Shown: positions 16,064 through 25,178, counted from the first letter of the stretch. The stretch: 64,000 nucleotides of DNA from Altererythrobacter sp. B11 (GCF_003569745.1 NZ_AP018498.1:2455001-2519000), one strand, 5' to 3'. The notes: a model not told the origin generated them from the sequence alone. Made by a program: numbers and translations.

Positions 16064-18667
16064 ATGGTTCAGATGCGGTCTCGGTCACGGTTTCGTTGTG
16101 CACTCCTTGCTGCGGTAGCGATTGGTACGCTTGCTCCGGGCGCCTCTGCGCTCGCCCAGGAGCAACGCCGCGTCGAGTACAAGATCGAGGCCGGTGACCT
16201 TGGGGAGGCCCTCAAGGCAGTCAGCCGCAGATCGGGCAAGGAGATCATCTTCACCTCCGAGGCGGTACTGGGACGGAGTGCCCCGGCGCTGCACGGGACC
16301 TACAGCGCGGACGAAGCCGTTCGCGCGCTGCTGGACGCTTCCGACCTCGTTGCGCAGTTCCGGAAGGATGTCATCATCATCCGGGGGCGATCGGAGCCGT
16401 CGGGCGGACTGACTGACCGCTCGGCGGATGCCAACGAAATTACAGTCACGGGCTCCAGAATCCGTGGAAGTGAGCCAGTGTCGCCTGTCATAGTTGCCAC
16501 TCGAGATGATATTAGGCGCCAGGGCATCAGTGACCTCGGCACTTACGCCCGAAGCCTTGTCCAAAATTTTTCGGGCGGACAGAATCCAGGAATCGCTGCA
16601 GGTGGTCAGGGTGGCTCCGAAAACGTCACCTCCTCGTCTGCACTCAATCTTAGGGGGCTTGGACCCGATGCAACCCTGACCCTCTTCAACGGGCACCGAG
16701 TAGCCTATGACGCAATAGGCCAAGGTGTTGATATTTCAGCTGTACCGCTCGCGGCTGTTGATCGCGTCGAGGTTGTGGCTGACGGGTCGTCAGCGCTATA
16801 CGGATCTGACGCGGTAGCGGGTGTCGCGAATGTGATCCTACGTCGGGATTATAGTGGCGCTGAAGCTTCCGCACGATTTGGTGCCGCCACAGACGGAGGC
16901 GATGTCGAGCAACAATATAATTTCGTGACAGGTTCGCGGTGGGCATCGGGCGGATTAATGACCGCATTCGATTTCCGACACTCAACACCCATCACCGCTC
17001 GCCAGCGAACCTACACGCAAACGAACGATCCGACGGAAACGCTGCTTAACGGCCAAACTCAATATAGCGTCGTTATGGCAGGCCATCAGAATCTTTCAGA
17101 CAGCGCAAAATTCGATGTCGACGGTCAGTACACTCATCGCACAAACTCGATCTGTGTCAATTTCACGGCGACCGATGGCTGCCTTACTTCTGGCAGCAGC
17201 ATAGATGTAAAAACCCAAAGCTGGACCCTTGCGCCTTCTTTGACATTCTCTGTCGAGAATTCCTGGGAGCTCCATCTCGGAACGGTTATCGGAGAGAGCA
17301 AAGTAGATCAGGGAGTCGATACGACATTTGGGAGCGTTCTAGTCGAGCATCAGAGCGGCCAATACACGAATCGCGTGCGGTCCGTTGAAGCCAGTGGAGA
17401 AGGCAAGCTTTTCTCCCTCCCCGGGGGAACGGCGCGTCTCGCGGTAGGGGCTGGACTGAGAAGCACTCGCTTCTTCATTGATGTAGCATCATTGGCTGGT
17501 GGGGTAACGACTCCTCGATCGGAATTTTCTGTTAAACGAGACACCTACTATGCGTATGGGGAGCTCTCGTTTCCTCTTGTTGGACCCGCGAACCAGGTTC
17601 CGCTAATAGAGCGCCTCACGCTGACAGGTGCGGTCCGCTACGAGGACGTAAGCCACGTCGGAGATGTAGCAACGCCCAAGCTTGGCCTCATCTATGCTCC
17701 ATCACGGAGCATTGCGTTTAAGTTCAGCTGGGGCAAATCCTTCAAGGCACCGACCCTCTATCAGACCGGGCAACCGCGGACCGGATACTCCCAAGTTGGT
17801 GCCACGTTTTACACGCCCCCCAGCCCCAGACCAGGGACAGTTCTCTACCTTGTTGGTGGCAACCCTGATCTCAAGCCTGAACGAGCGACCAGTTGGACTG
17901 CCACTGCGACCATAACGCCCTCTTTAATCGAGGGACTCACAATCGAGGCAAGCTACTTTCGGATCAACTATCGCGATCGAGCCGTTGCTCCAATACCAAA
18001 CAACTCTCTCGCCTTCGTCGACATTTACAAAAACTACGTAACGCTGGATCCGACGGCTCTGCAACTCCAGACTGCAATCGCCGGCGCTTCTCGTATTCTC
18101 GATCGGGGTGGCGGCAATCTTGCGACCACCAATGTAGTAGCCATTGTATCCAACTATCTACAGAATGCGGCAAAGCAGACTATAAGAGGCGTAGACATCG
18201 CGGCAGACTACCCCCTTGCCCAGACTTCAAGGGACAAGGTGACCGCGCATGCAGCGGCGAGCTACCTACAAAGCAACCAGCAGCTATCGGCCGGCCAACC
18301 AACAATCGACTTAGCAGGCACAATTTTTCAGCAACCCCATTGGCGAGCCTCAACGTCCTTAGACTGGCAGCGAGGCAGCTTAGCGGTCACAGGTGTTTAT
18401 ACCTATATTGGAGGTTCTCTGGACAATCGTTTGGCGCCAAGCGTCAAGGTGGGCTCCTATAATTCTTTTGACATCACCGCGCGACTTGACACAACCGATA
18501 CGCGAGGCCCCTTCGCTGGCATCTCCTTCTCGCTATCCGCTCTGAATATCTTCAATGAAAAGCCGCCGTTTATCCGGTCAACCGGAGTGACGGGATACCA
18601 CTACGATTCAAACAACTTCCCAAGTGTTGGTCGATTTTTAAGCCTTACTGTAACCAAGACTTTCTAG
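16064..18667 (+). CDS. TonB-dependent receptor with N-terminal STN domain, likely lasso peptide importer
   Basis: 867 residues; ATG 16064 follows AGGGGGCAAGA. Signal peptide to about residue 30 (ending ASALAQEQ), STN signalling domain about 35-105 (VEYKIEAGDLGEALKAVSRR), plug domain from about 125 (ITVTGSRIRGSEPVSP, then a GLGPDATLTLFNGHR turn), and a 22-strand-type barrel ending in the aromatic TVTKTF. STN receptors switch FecR/FecI pairs, which lie directly upstream. The isopeptidase gene starts three bases after the stop. Caulobacter and sphingomonad lasso loci have the same set, so the ligand is probably the mature lasso peptide. The base composition changes from GC-rich to clearly AT-richer just after the STN domain. 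Confidence 0.88.
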   Translation: MVQMRSRSRFRCALLAAVAIGTLAPGASALAQEQRRVEYKIEAGDLGEALKAVSRRSGKEIIFTSEAVLGRSAPALHGTYSADEAVRALLDASDLVAQFRKDVIIIRGRSEPSGGLTDRSADANEITVTGSRIRGSEPVSPVIVATRDDIRRQGISDLGTYARSLVQNFSGGQNPGIAAGGQGGSENVTSSSALNLRGLGPDATLTLFNGHRVAYDAIGQGVDISAVPLAAVDRVEVVADGSSALYGSDAVAGVANVILRRDYSGAEASARFGAATDGGDVEQQYNFVTGSRWASGGLMTAFDFRHSTPITARQRTYTQTNDPTETLLNGQTQYSVVMAGHQNLSDSAKFDVDGQYTHRTNSICVNFTATDGCLTSGSSIDVKTQSWTLAPSLTFSVENSWELHLGTVIGESKVDQGVDTTFGSVLVEHQSGQYTNRVRSVEASGEGKLFSLPGGTARLAVGAGLRSTRFFIDVASLAGGVTTPRSEFSVKRDTYYAYGELSFPLVGPANQVPLIERLTLTGAVRYEDVSHVGDVATPKLGLIYAPSRSIAFKFSWGKSFKAPTLYQTGQPRTGYSQVGATFYTPPSPRPGTVLYLVGGNPDLKPERATSWTATATITPSLIEGLTIEASYFRINYRDRAVAPIPNNSLAFVDIYKNYVTLDPTALQLQTAIAGASRILDRGGGNLATTNVVAIVSNYLQNAAKQTIRGVDIAADYPLAQTSRDKVTAHAAASYLQSNQQLSAGQPTIDLAGTIFQQPHWRASTSLDWQRGSLAVTGVYTYIGGSLDNRLAPSVKVGSYNSFDITARLDTTDTRGPFAGISFSLSALNIFNEKPPFIRSTGVTGYHYDSNNFPSVGRFLSLTVTKTF

Positions 18668-18669
18668 TC

Positions 18670-20709
18670 ATGTCTATCATCTCGAAGCCTGCGATGGCGG
18701 TTTTGCTCGTGTTTTTCGCGCAGACCGCTACTGCCGAGAGTGCGGACTTGCTCCTCTCTCATTCGGGGATTGGACCGGCGGACGGTCGCGTAGCGTTAAC
18801 CGCTGCCGCGCTCAGCCGCCTGATCGACATCGGCCCAATCAGCCCAACGGCTGGGGTTCCAATGTTTACTGCGTCCCCTGACGGTAAGAAAATTGCGTTC
18901 CAAATACGGCAAGGTGATCCGGAGTCGAATTCTTATAATTTGCAGATGGTTGTCGTCGACCTTACCTCAACCCAGAAGCCTCTCATTGTTGACGAGGGAG
19001 GAGAGATCATTCTTCTCAAGACCGGGGGCCTCAACGGCACTGCAAGCAACACTGGAGTTCCGGCCACGATCTCACCGCAGTGGGATTCGAGTGGCTCCAG
19101 CATATATTTCTTGAAACGATCGAACGGTCGGTCACAGATTTGGCGAGCGTCTTCAAACCGGAGGGAAAGCGAACAGATTACAAGTTTACCTGACGATGTC
19201 GATGACTTTCTGTTAACAGACGATCGGCAGACCCTTATTTATACGTCGGTCCATCAAGATCTGGCTCACACACAGCAGCTCGCTGGTGAGGCCAAGATTG
19301 GCTATCGTTACGATGCCCGATTTGTTCCGCTGTACAGCAACGTCCCTGAGTCGTTCGCTCCATCAAAAAGACGTTTCTATGCCCTGAGCTTAAAGTCCGG
19401 TAATTCTGTTCCGTTAGATAGTTCGACTAGTGAACTCTTTGAGGCTCGGACAAAAAGCGCGCTGTTGGCGACTACTCGGAGCGGTTGGAAGGCATGGGCG
19501 ACCGCTTCCGACGGAAGGGTCGGCGGGAGCAACACGCTCTCCGCGGTCGACGAGCGCGGACAAATTCGTCGGTGCACTCATCCGACGTGTACCGGGATCG
19601 AGGCACTTTGGTGGACTGCCGACGGGAAGAGGGTCCGATATGTAACGCGTGAAGGCTGGGCCAATAGTGCAACCGCGATTTATGAATGGTCGCCTGGTAG
19701 GCAATCCCCGAATAGAATATATTCTACCAATGACTTGCTTCTTGATTGCCAGCCATCTGGCAGCGGCGTCCTCTGCGCGCGGGAGCAATCAATCCACCCT
19801 CGCCATATTGTCTACTTAGATCTCGAACATGATACCCCTTCTACAGTGTTCGACCCCAACCCGAGCTTCCAGCAATTCGCTCTAGGGCAGGTTGAACGCC
19901 TACGTTGGCGCAATAGCTTCGGCCTCGAAGTATTTGGCGATCTGGTCTACCCAGTTGGGTATCAGCGTGGAAGGCGCTACCCGCTTGTCGTGGTTCAGTA
20001 TGTCTCGCGGGGCTTCCTGAGGGGCGGTGTCGGAGATGAGGTACCCATCCAAGTTTTCGCCAACCGGGGCTTTGCCGTATTGAGCATTCAGCGTCCAGAT
20101 TTTCGTATTCCTGACGACGCCGCGAAGACCCGTATCACAAGAGAACGCTGGCGGCTGCGAGGCTTTAGGGATCGTCGGAGCGTGCTGTCGGCGATCGAGG
20201 TGGCAGTTCGCATGCTCGTAAACCGTGGAATAGTGTCACGTCAGCAGGTGGGAATAACCGGACTTAGCGACGGCTCCTCGACTGTGCAATTCGCAGCGCT
20301 TAACAGCAACTATTTCAAAGCTGGCTCTGTTAGTGGGTGCTGCTGGGATCCTTTTCAGGACGCCTTTTTTGGGCCTTCAATATCCGACACGTACCATCAG
20401 ATCGGTTGGCCTGCTCTGGTAGATTATCGTTCGGCATTCTGGAGGCGAATCTCACTGATTGGCAATGCGCATCGCGTCAAATTTCCGATCCTGATGCAGC
20501 AAGCGGACGCCGAATTCCGCGGTGCGGTCGCGAGCTATACCGCGTTACGCCAAGCTGGCAAGTCTCCCGAACTATATGTCTATCCAGGCGAGTATCATAT
20601 AAAATGGCAGCCCGCACATCGTCTGGCCGTCTATGTAAGAAATCTGACATGGTTTGATTACTGGCTACGCAATATAGGAAATCCGGTATCGGATTCTTCA
20701 GACAACTGA
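18670..20709 (+). CDS. Lasso peptide isopeptidase (AtxE-like, S9 prolyl oligopeptidase fold)
   Basis: 679 residues with an N-terminal signal peptide (to about 22, TATA-ES), so it acts in the periplasm. A beta-propeller domain precedes a C-terminal alpha/beta hydrolase. The nucleophile is Ser533 in GITGLSDGSS; Asp613 (QQADAEFR) and His643 (YPGEYHIKW) complete the triad at the spacing of AtxE-type isopeptidases. These enzymes cut the isopeptide bond of the lasso ring and linearise the peptide. It is cotranscribed with the receptor. An ordinary S9 peptidase is the alternative, but the neighbouring A, B and C genes make the lasso role very likely. Confidence 0.88.
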   Translation: MSIISKPAMAVLLVFFAQTATAESADLLLSHSGIGPADGRVALTAAALSRLIDIGPISPTAGVPMFTASPDGKKIAFQIRQGDPESNSYNLQMVVVDLTSTQKPLIVDEGGEIILLKTGGLNGTASNTGVPATISPQWDSSGSSIYFLKRSNGRSQIWRASSNRRESEQITSLPDDVDDFLLTDDRQTLIYTSVHQDLAHTQQLAGEAKIGYRYDARFVPLYSNVPESFAPSKRRFYALSLKSGNSVPLDSSTSELFEARTKSALLATTRSGWKAWATASDGRVGGSNTLSAVDERGQIRRCTHPTCTGIEALWWTADGKRVRYVTREGWANSATAIYEWSPGRQSPNRIYSTNDLLLDCQPSGSGVLCAREQSIHPRHIVYLDLEHDTPSTVFDPNPSFQQFALGQVERLRWRNSFGLEVFGDLVYPVGYQRGRRYPLVVVQYVSRGFLRGGVGDEVPIQVFANRGFAVLSIQRPDFRIPDDAAKTRITRERWRLRGFRDRRSVLSAIEVAVRMLVNRGIVSRQQVGITGLSDGSSTVQFAALNSNYFKAGSVSGCCWDPFQDAFFGPSISDTYHQIGWPALVDYRSAFWRRISLIGNAHRVKFPILMQQADAEFRGAVASYTALRQAGKSPELYVYPGEYHIKWQPAHRLAVYVRNLTWFDYWLRNIGNPVSDSSDN

Positions 20710-20752
20710 TGGTATCGAGTATCTTCAGGCGCTTTCTGGTCTAGGCGGTCCA

Positions 20753-22519
20753 TCAGTTTGTGAGACTGGCCCGCATTGTCCTCCAATGTGTGATCCAAGC
20801 CTCAGTGTCGACGAAGAGAAGTAAGCGGAGGATGTCGACTCCCCTCAGATTGGGGCCCATCGCCATCGCTTTTTCGAGACTCGAAGCATCAACGATGCCG
20901 GATGATACAAGATAGCCATCCAACAGTCGTTCTTTGATCTCGCCAGAGAGCTGCCGATAGATCGTATGTACGAAGCCTTGTGGGCTACCTTTAAGCCGAC
21001 GATTTACGATTTCGGCAGGAAGGTGGCTTTGAAATGCTAGGCGCGCGATAGCTCGGTCCACTCCTCCACGGCATTGGTGCCAAGATGGAATTCGAAGACA
21101 TGATTCGAGCACGGGCTGTGAGGCAAGAGGGTGTATGACAGGCACGCCTCCCCGTTCGCTGTATGCGTCGAGCGAGTGGTGAAGCCTCAGCAGCATTGCA
21201 ATTTGAGCGGCCTTTCCAGGCGGCACGTGAGTGCCCTCTGCGGGTAACCAAGGGTGGTCGACGGGTCGCTCTAATTGGCTCTGAATTGCGTCAACTGACA
21301 GGTGGCTTGCGGTGAGCCGCCAGTTGTAGCCGCGTCTCCGGGCATTCCAATTCCTGACTGCCTCTCTGGTGACTTTGAAGATACTTTCGCCCGTTAGCCT
21401 ACACAAATCCGTGGCGGTTTCCCAAAGTCCTAGGCTTATGCCTTGCGCCAAGTAGCGATCGACCAACGGTCGAGCGGAGTGGCTCATGAAGAATACGTTA
21501 TCGCCACCCAACCCCGAGAACGCCGCTGTTGCGCCTACGCTTCGTGCTGCGCGGACTAGAGCCGCGTCGTAAGATAGGGAGTCCAGCCTCCCAAACGGTC
21601 TGGCCTGATTCTTGACCGACGATACATCCAAATTGACGTCTCTGAGATCATAGTGTGCCTCAACCAAATGCACGCCGAGGTGGCGGGCGAGGATGCGGCT
21701 ATATTCCCGTTCGTCGCCGATTGGGTCGTCTGTAGCCAATGTGAGACACGACAATTCATTGCCTGCCCGTGCTAAACCCGAGGCTACAGCGGACGAATCC
21801 AAACCACCCGATACGCACGCCAAACCGCGCTTGTAGCGCCCACTCCAAGCACTGATGCTTTGCTGTGTGGCGCGCTGCAGCAATTCAGCTTCGCGATCCG
21901 GATCATCTGGAAACTGCGATACTATGTAGCTCGAAGGATTCCACTCGACCTGCGTGATCGTGTCATATTCGCTTTGGAGAATCGCTGTGCCCGGACGCAA
22001 GTATTTCAAGCCTTGCAGTGACGTTTGTTCATCAGGAAACCCGGCTAGCAGAAGCCCTCGGGCAAGACCGCAGTTATCGATGATGGGTTCTAACAATCCC
22101 GCATCGACGAGGAGGGAGGGTTCGGACGCAAGTGCAAGAAGGCCCTCGCGAATCACATATACACATGACAGCATGCCAGAGGGATCACGAAGGGCCATTT
22201 TCCCGTGATCAAGGCGCAAGATGGCGATGTATCGTCCCCAAAATCGCTCTATTAGGTGCTTCGCATTTGTAGTGGCGATCAGCGCGCTCTCGGACGCTTC
22301 TAGTCGTTCAACTCTGGTAGGCGCTCCGAAGCGATGGAATAGGGTTCCGATCACACACCCCGCTCCCTCGCCGAGCATGTGCAGATCGCAATCTTGGTCA
22401 GTGGCGACGAAAAAGCCGTCTTCGTTGTATTGTGAGTCCAATCCGGCCATCGTCAGCGAGGCAGTCTTTGCGGACGTTCTTGGGTCTTGGTGGCCGACTA
22501 TGGCGACAAAGCGGGTCAC
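20753..22519 (-). CDS. Lasso peptide macrolactam synthetase (asparagine synthetase B-like)
   Basis: 588 residues starting with GTG 22519, which overlaps the stop of the protease gene (GTGA). The N-terminal half is a glutaminase-like domain that begins MTRFVAIVGHQ and so lacks a catalytic Cys2, as expected for lasso C proteins, which do not use glutamine. The synthetase half has the PP-loop CVSGGLDSSAVAS near residue 236 and later the motif GLGGDNVFF. It adenylates the Asp8 side chain of the core peptide so that the new N-terminal amine can close the ring. Last gene of the A-B-C operon, convergent with the isopeptidase gene 43 bases away. Confidence 0.9.
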   Translation of the reverse strand: MTRFVAIVGHQDPRTSAKTASLTMAGLDSQYNEDGFFVATDQDCDLHMLGEGAGCVIGTLFHRFGAPTRVERLEASESALIATTNAKHLIERFWGRYIAILRLDHGKMALRDPSGMLSCVYVIREGLLALASEPSLLVDAGLLEPIIDNCGLARGLLLAGFPDEQTSLQGLKYLRPGTAILQSEYDTITQVEWNPSSYIVSQFPDDPDREAELLQRATQQSISAWSGRYKRGLACVSGGLDSSAVASGLARAGNELSCLTLATDDPIGDEREYSRILARHLGVHLVEAHYDLRDVNLDVSSVKNQARPFGRLDSLSYDAALVRAARSVGATAAFSGLGGDNVFFMSHSARPLVDRYLAQGISLGLWETATDLCRLTGESIFKVTREAVRNWNARRRGYNWRLTASHLSVDAIQSQLERPVDHPWLPAEGTHVPPGKAAQIAMLLRLHHSLDAYSERGGVPVIHPLASQPVLESCLRIPSWHQCRGGVDRAIARLAFQSHLPAEIVNRRLKGSPQGFVHTIYRQLSGEIKERLLDGYLVSSGIVDASSLEKAMAMGPNLRGVDILRLLLFVDTEAWITHWRTMRASLTN

Positions 22520-23190
22520 CCTAGCACCATAATCGGTGTGAAGTTCCTAACGTGTTCAACGACATCGTTAAGGACCACGGAGCCTCGTTGTATCCAACAA
22601 TGTGCGGCAAACGGATTCGTGCGCACCCCGATTACCAGCTTAGAATTTATGCCCCGACGATTTAGGGTCGCGAACATTGCGAGTGAGCGGACAAGACACC
22701 TATCGGTTCGTCCGATAAAGATCTCGCTGGCGTCGTAGCCAGCACGAATTCTCTGGATCTTCGTATCGGCAGTCCGCTCATCTAATTTGCGGTTGCTTTT
22801 GTGATTGCTGATTTGCCTCAGCACAATCTTTAACGTCCAGACCCTGAGTTTCGCGCTCATCAGAAATTGCCCAAAGAGGGCTTGAACGAGATCCGGCAGA
22901 ACACCGACTGACCAGATCGTCCGCGAAATATCTGCTTCCGCTGATTCTATCTCGATATCGAAGTTATGACGGTCCGAGGAAACGACCGTCTCGAGAAACT
23001 CTAAACCGAGTAAGACGGGAAACTCCGGCGCCGCTTCATCGAGCCACCAGCCATTCTCTGCTAGCCGCAGAAATGCGTGCCGTTGATTCTTCGCAAGGGA
23101 GAAATAGCGGGCCCGGATAAGGTCGAGAAGTACGACATCGCCCGCTGCCGTGGTGCAATAGCCAAACTCGCTCTTGACGCGAAAATACAT
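22516..23190 (-). CDS. Lasso leader peptidase with fused RRE (B protein)
   Basis: 224 residues from ATG 23190, which follows GGGGAGCACACGG; the frame extends to 23250 and an ATG overlapping the precursor stop is the other option. The N-terminal 80 residues (MYFRVKSEFGYCTT ... VVLLDLIRARYFSL) are a PqqD-like RiPP recognition element. The C-terminal part is a transglutaminase-like cysteine protease: Cys165 (TDRCLVRSLAM), His197 (AHCWIQ) and an Asp about 12 residues on (VLNDVVEH). It binds the leader and cuts after the leader Lys. Single-chain RRE-protease is usual in proteobacterial lasso loci. Confidence 0.88.
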   Translation of the reverse strand: MYFRVKSEFGYCTTAAGDVVLLDLIRARYFSLAKNQRHAFLRLAENGWWLDEAAPEFPVLLGLEFLETVVSSDRHNFDIEIESAEADISRTIWSVGVLPDLVQALFGQFLMSAKLRVWTLKIVLRQISNHKSNRKLDERTADTKIQRIRAGYDASEIFIGRTDRCLVRSLAMFATLNRRGINSKLVIGVRTNPFAAHCWIQRGSVVLNDVVEHVRNFTPIMVLG

Positions 23191-23246
23191 CCGTGTGCTC
23201 CCCGAGGGAAATGGCGCGCATTCAGGATGAATGCGCGCCACCGGCA

Positions 23247-23387
23247 TCAATCGTCTTCCAGACCGAGGCCGCCCTGGCGAAGGGAATTGAAGGTGTCGCC
23301 ATCACCCTGGGCCGCGCCCTTCGTTTCATCGACGACCGAACCGAGGTCGATCAGATGGTCCATGCCGTGATCGTTATTGCGTTCCAT
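23247..23387 (-). CDS. Lasso peptide precursor (A peptide)
   Basis: 46 residues. ATG 23387 follows GAGGAGTGTGTC; a TTG further up at 23429 is unlikely. The leader is 23 residues (MERNNDHGMDHLIDLGSV then VDETK) and has the conserved Thr at the position before last. The predicted core is 23 residues: ring GAAQGDGD, then TFNSLRQGG and LGLEDD. Gly1 and Asp8 give an eight-residue ring; no Cys is present, so class II. The C-terminal LGLEDD resembles sphingomonad lasso peptides such as sphingonodins. The stop overlaps a possible ATG of the B gene. Prediction from sequence only. Confidence 0.9.
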   Translation of the reverse strand: MERNNDHGMDHLIDLGSVVDETKGAAQGDGDTFNSLRQGGLGLEDD

Positions 23388-23568
23388 GACACACTCCTCA
23401 TCGAGAGCCGCAAAAAAGCGGCCATCCAAAGGTAATGCAGTTGAAGATCGACTGGCTCAGATATATCGCGACACTTTGGCGCGATATCCTTCAAGCTCGC
23501 TTCCCCAGAAGCGAGTTTATAGTATAAGGTCTTATTGCCATTCATAAATGTCTGAAAATATAGGATAT
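23388..23568 (-). promoter_or_regulatory. Promoter region of the lasso A-B-C operon
   Basis: An AT-rich gap of 181 bases between the GntR-like gene and the precursor, on the same strand. It holds an ATAAATATCC-type AT run near the GntR stop and a GCGATAT...ATATCGC pair (GCGATATCCTTC at 23479-23490 with GATATATCGC at 23459-23468). These words could be regulator sites; no promoter hexamers are claimed. Confidence 0.35.
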
Positions 23569-24201
23569 TTATATCACCGAATGTATTTCGATAATTTTCT
23601 GTTGGTGGGCAATTTTCCGCACGTGGTACGCTTCAATTCGTCGTCGGGTTGCCTTTGATAAGTTCGCGACGTTGATATCTATGATGGTAGCAAGTTCCTT
23701 CTCCGCGATCGTGGGATTTTCGGCCTCGGCGATTCTGGCGTAGTGAAGCCTCTCGTTGACGCATCGGATCAACAGCGAGGCTTGGTGATTTCCGGTAGCC
23801 TGCGCCAGTGAAGCGAATATTCCTGTGGCTAGGTTCGCGACATTGGCGGGCGAAGGCCGTTGTCCGAGAGTCCAAGGCTGCAGTAGCACACCACGAATTG
23901 CGCTTTCCCTTAGGTTCGATAGCGTTGCTGCCATCATCTGCATGTGGAAGGCGAGAAGTTCGATCAGTTCGGCCGGTTCCCTGACCGGCACCAGGAATCC
24001 GCCGTCCGCATGATGCGCGAGAAGCCCCTCCCCCACCAGTATGAACGCCGCTTCCCGGACCGGCGTCTTGCTCGATCTATGACGGGTGGCGAGATCCTGG
24101 ATATCGATCTTCTTGCCCGGCACGAAATGACCCGCGAGGTAGTCCTCCTTCAGTCCTTCGTACACGCGCTCGTGGAGCGGAGGATCCATCGCCGACATCA
24201 T
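23569..24201 (-). CDS. GntR-family regulator
   Basis: 210 residues from ATG 24201, which overlaps the stop of the XRE gene (ATGA); the frame runs on to 24297 inside that gene. The winged helix is at the N-terminus (LHERVYEGLKEDYLAGHFVPGKKIDIQDLATRHRSSKTPVREA), followed by an all-helical C-terminal domain of FCD/FadR size. It lies 181 bases before the lasso precursor and is the most likely regulator of peptide production. Ligand unknown. Confidence 0.8.
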   Translation of the reverse strand: MMSAMDPPLHERVYEGLKEDYLAGHFVPGKKIDIQDLATRHRSSKTPVREAAFILVGEGLLAHHADGGFLVPVREPAELIELLAFHMQMMAATLSNLRESAIRGVLLQPWTLGQRPSPANVANLATGIFASLAQATGNHQASLLIRCVNERLHYARIAEAENPTIAEKELATIIDINVANLSKATRRRIEAYHVRKIAHQQKIIEIHSVI

Positions 24202-24617
24202 AGGCCGGTAACCGCTGGGACAGCGACTGCTGACCAGGCTGGCGTCAAGGCCTGAGTCAGATGGTCGAGATTGCGCTGAGCGATCAGCTCGATGCACATC
24301 CGCTCAAGGTCGCTTAGGTCTCCTGTCGCCAACTGGCGCGGAAAGCACATCTTTTGGCCAGCGAACAGCAGTGGTATCAGGATATGCCCCGTCGACAAGC
24401 CGAGCCGATAGGCACAGACGAGATGATCGTCGAGCCGCGACCGGGGATTGCCGCCTTCGATCTCGCGAAGCCAGCGTACACCCATACCAAGCTCTCGCGC
24501 CAAATCGCGTTGCGTCAGGCGCCTCTTCTTCCGTGCCTCTTCAATTTGTCGCCCGGACTGCACTTTGACGTACAGGATTGGACTTTCAGCAACGGAAGTC
24601 GCTAAATAGTGCGACAT
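24198..24617 (-). CDS. XRE-family helix-turn-helix regulator
   Basis: 139 residues. The helix-turn-helix is RQIEEARKKRRLTQRDLARELGMGVRWLREIEGG, near residues 23-56. The N-terminal 20 residues may be an over-extension; ATG 24617 is used. The C-terminus is helical and without a known ligand domain. Translationally coupled to the GntR gene, so the two probably act together on the lasso operon. Confidence 0.75.
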   Translation of the reverse strand: MSHYLATSVAESPILYVKVQSGRQIEEARKKRRLTQRDLARELGMGVRWLREIEGGNPRSRLDDHLVCAYRLGLSTGHILIPLLFAGQKMCFPRQLATGDLSDLERMCIELIAQRNLDHLTQALTPAWSAVAVPAVTGL

Positions 24618-24728
24618 GTCCGCGTCTCCTTACGGGAGATACCGCCCGCCAAGGCAATTCCGTAAGTCGAATCCTATGGTGTACTTACCACCAACGTCAA
24701 TATACAACCTCGGCCAAACTGTCGGGAT

Positions 24729-25178
24729 TTACTCAACAAGATCATTGGCATCGCGGGAAGCTGGCGTTCGTGCTCCTGACTGCAACGCGCGATCGAAGGC
24801 GCTCATGAGGTCCATTTGGTCCGCTTTGGGAATCTGCATAAGCGCCAAGATGTAAATGGTCCCAAGGTTGGGCTGCCGTCCCGCAGGCGAACTTTCCTGG
24901 ACACGCGTAGTTATTCTCGTGGCGACGTCCCAGAGACGATGCGACGCCCCGACATGGTGCTCCTCCCCACCGCCGAGGCAGCCAAGCTCCAGAGCCTTCA
25001 ACTCGTCGATGATTTCAGCGGTGGACAAGGTATCAAGATGTTCTACCGCGACATGCAGCGTCGTACCCCACGCTATCAGCGCGCGCGTAATGCGAATCAG
25101 ATGGCAATGGGAATCAATCAGTACGTCGAGGCCGGCTGGTGAAAGCCGGAGCTTGAAGCTGCGTCTAGCTCTAGCCAT
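24729..25178 (-). CDS. Hypothetical protein, 149 aa, next to the lasso regulators
   Basis: Not recognised. ATG 25178 follows GGAGAAGGAGTG, a very strong ribosome binding site; a GTG one codon earlier is the alternative. The start is basic (MARARRSFKLRLS), followed by a helical body with His and Cys (DSHCHLIRITRALIAWG, GCLGGGEEHHVG). No signal peptide is evident. It reads toward the XRE-GntR pair 111 bases away and could be their partner. Confidence 0.6.
   Translation of the reverse strand: MARARRSFKLRLSPAGLDVLIDSHCHLIRITRALIAWGTTLHVAVEHLDTLSTAEIIDELKALELGCLGGGEEHHVGASHRLWDVATRITTRVQESSPAGRQPNLGTIYILALMQIPKADQMDLMSAFDRALQSGARTPASRDANDLVE

Noticed and set aside
23247-23387. Ring closure through Asp6 of the lasso core
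   Set aside because: Would give a six-residue ring; known lasso rings have seven to nine residues, so Asp8 is preferred.
23351-23545. Minus-strand 64-codon frame before the lasso precursor, considered as second precursor
   Set aside because: No ribosome binding site, no leader Thr or ring pattern, and overlaps the true precursor in another frame.
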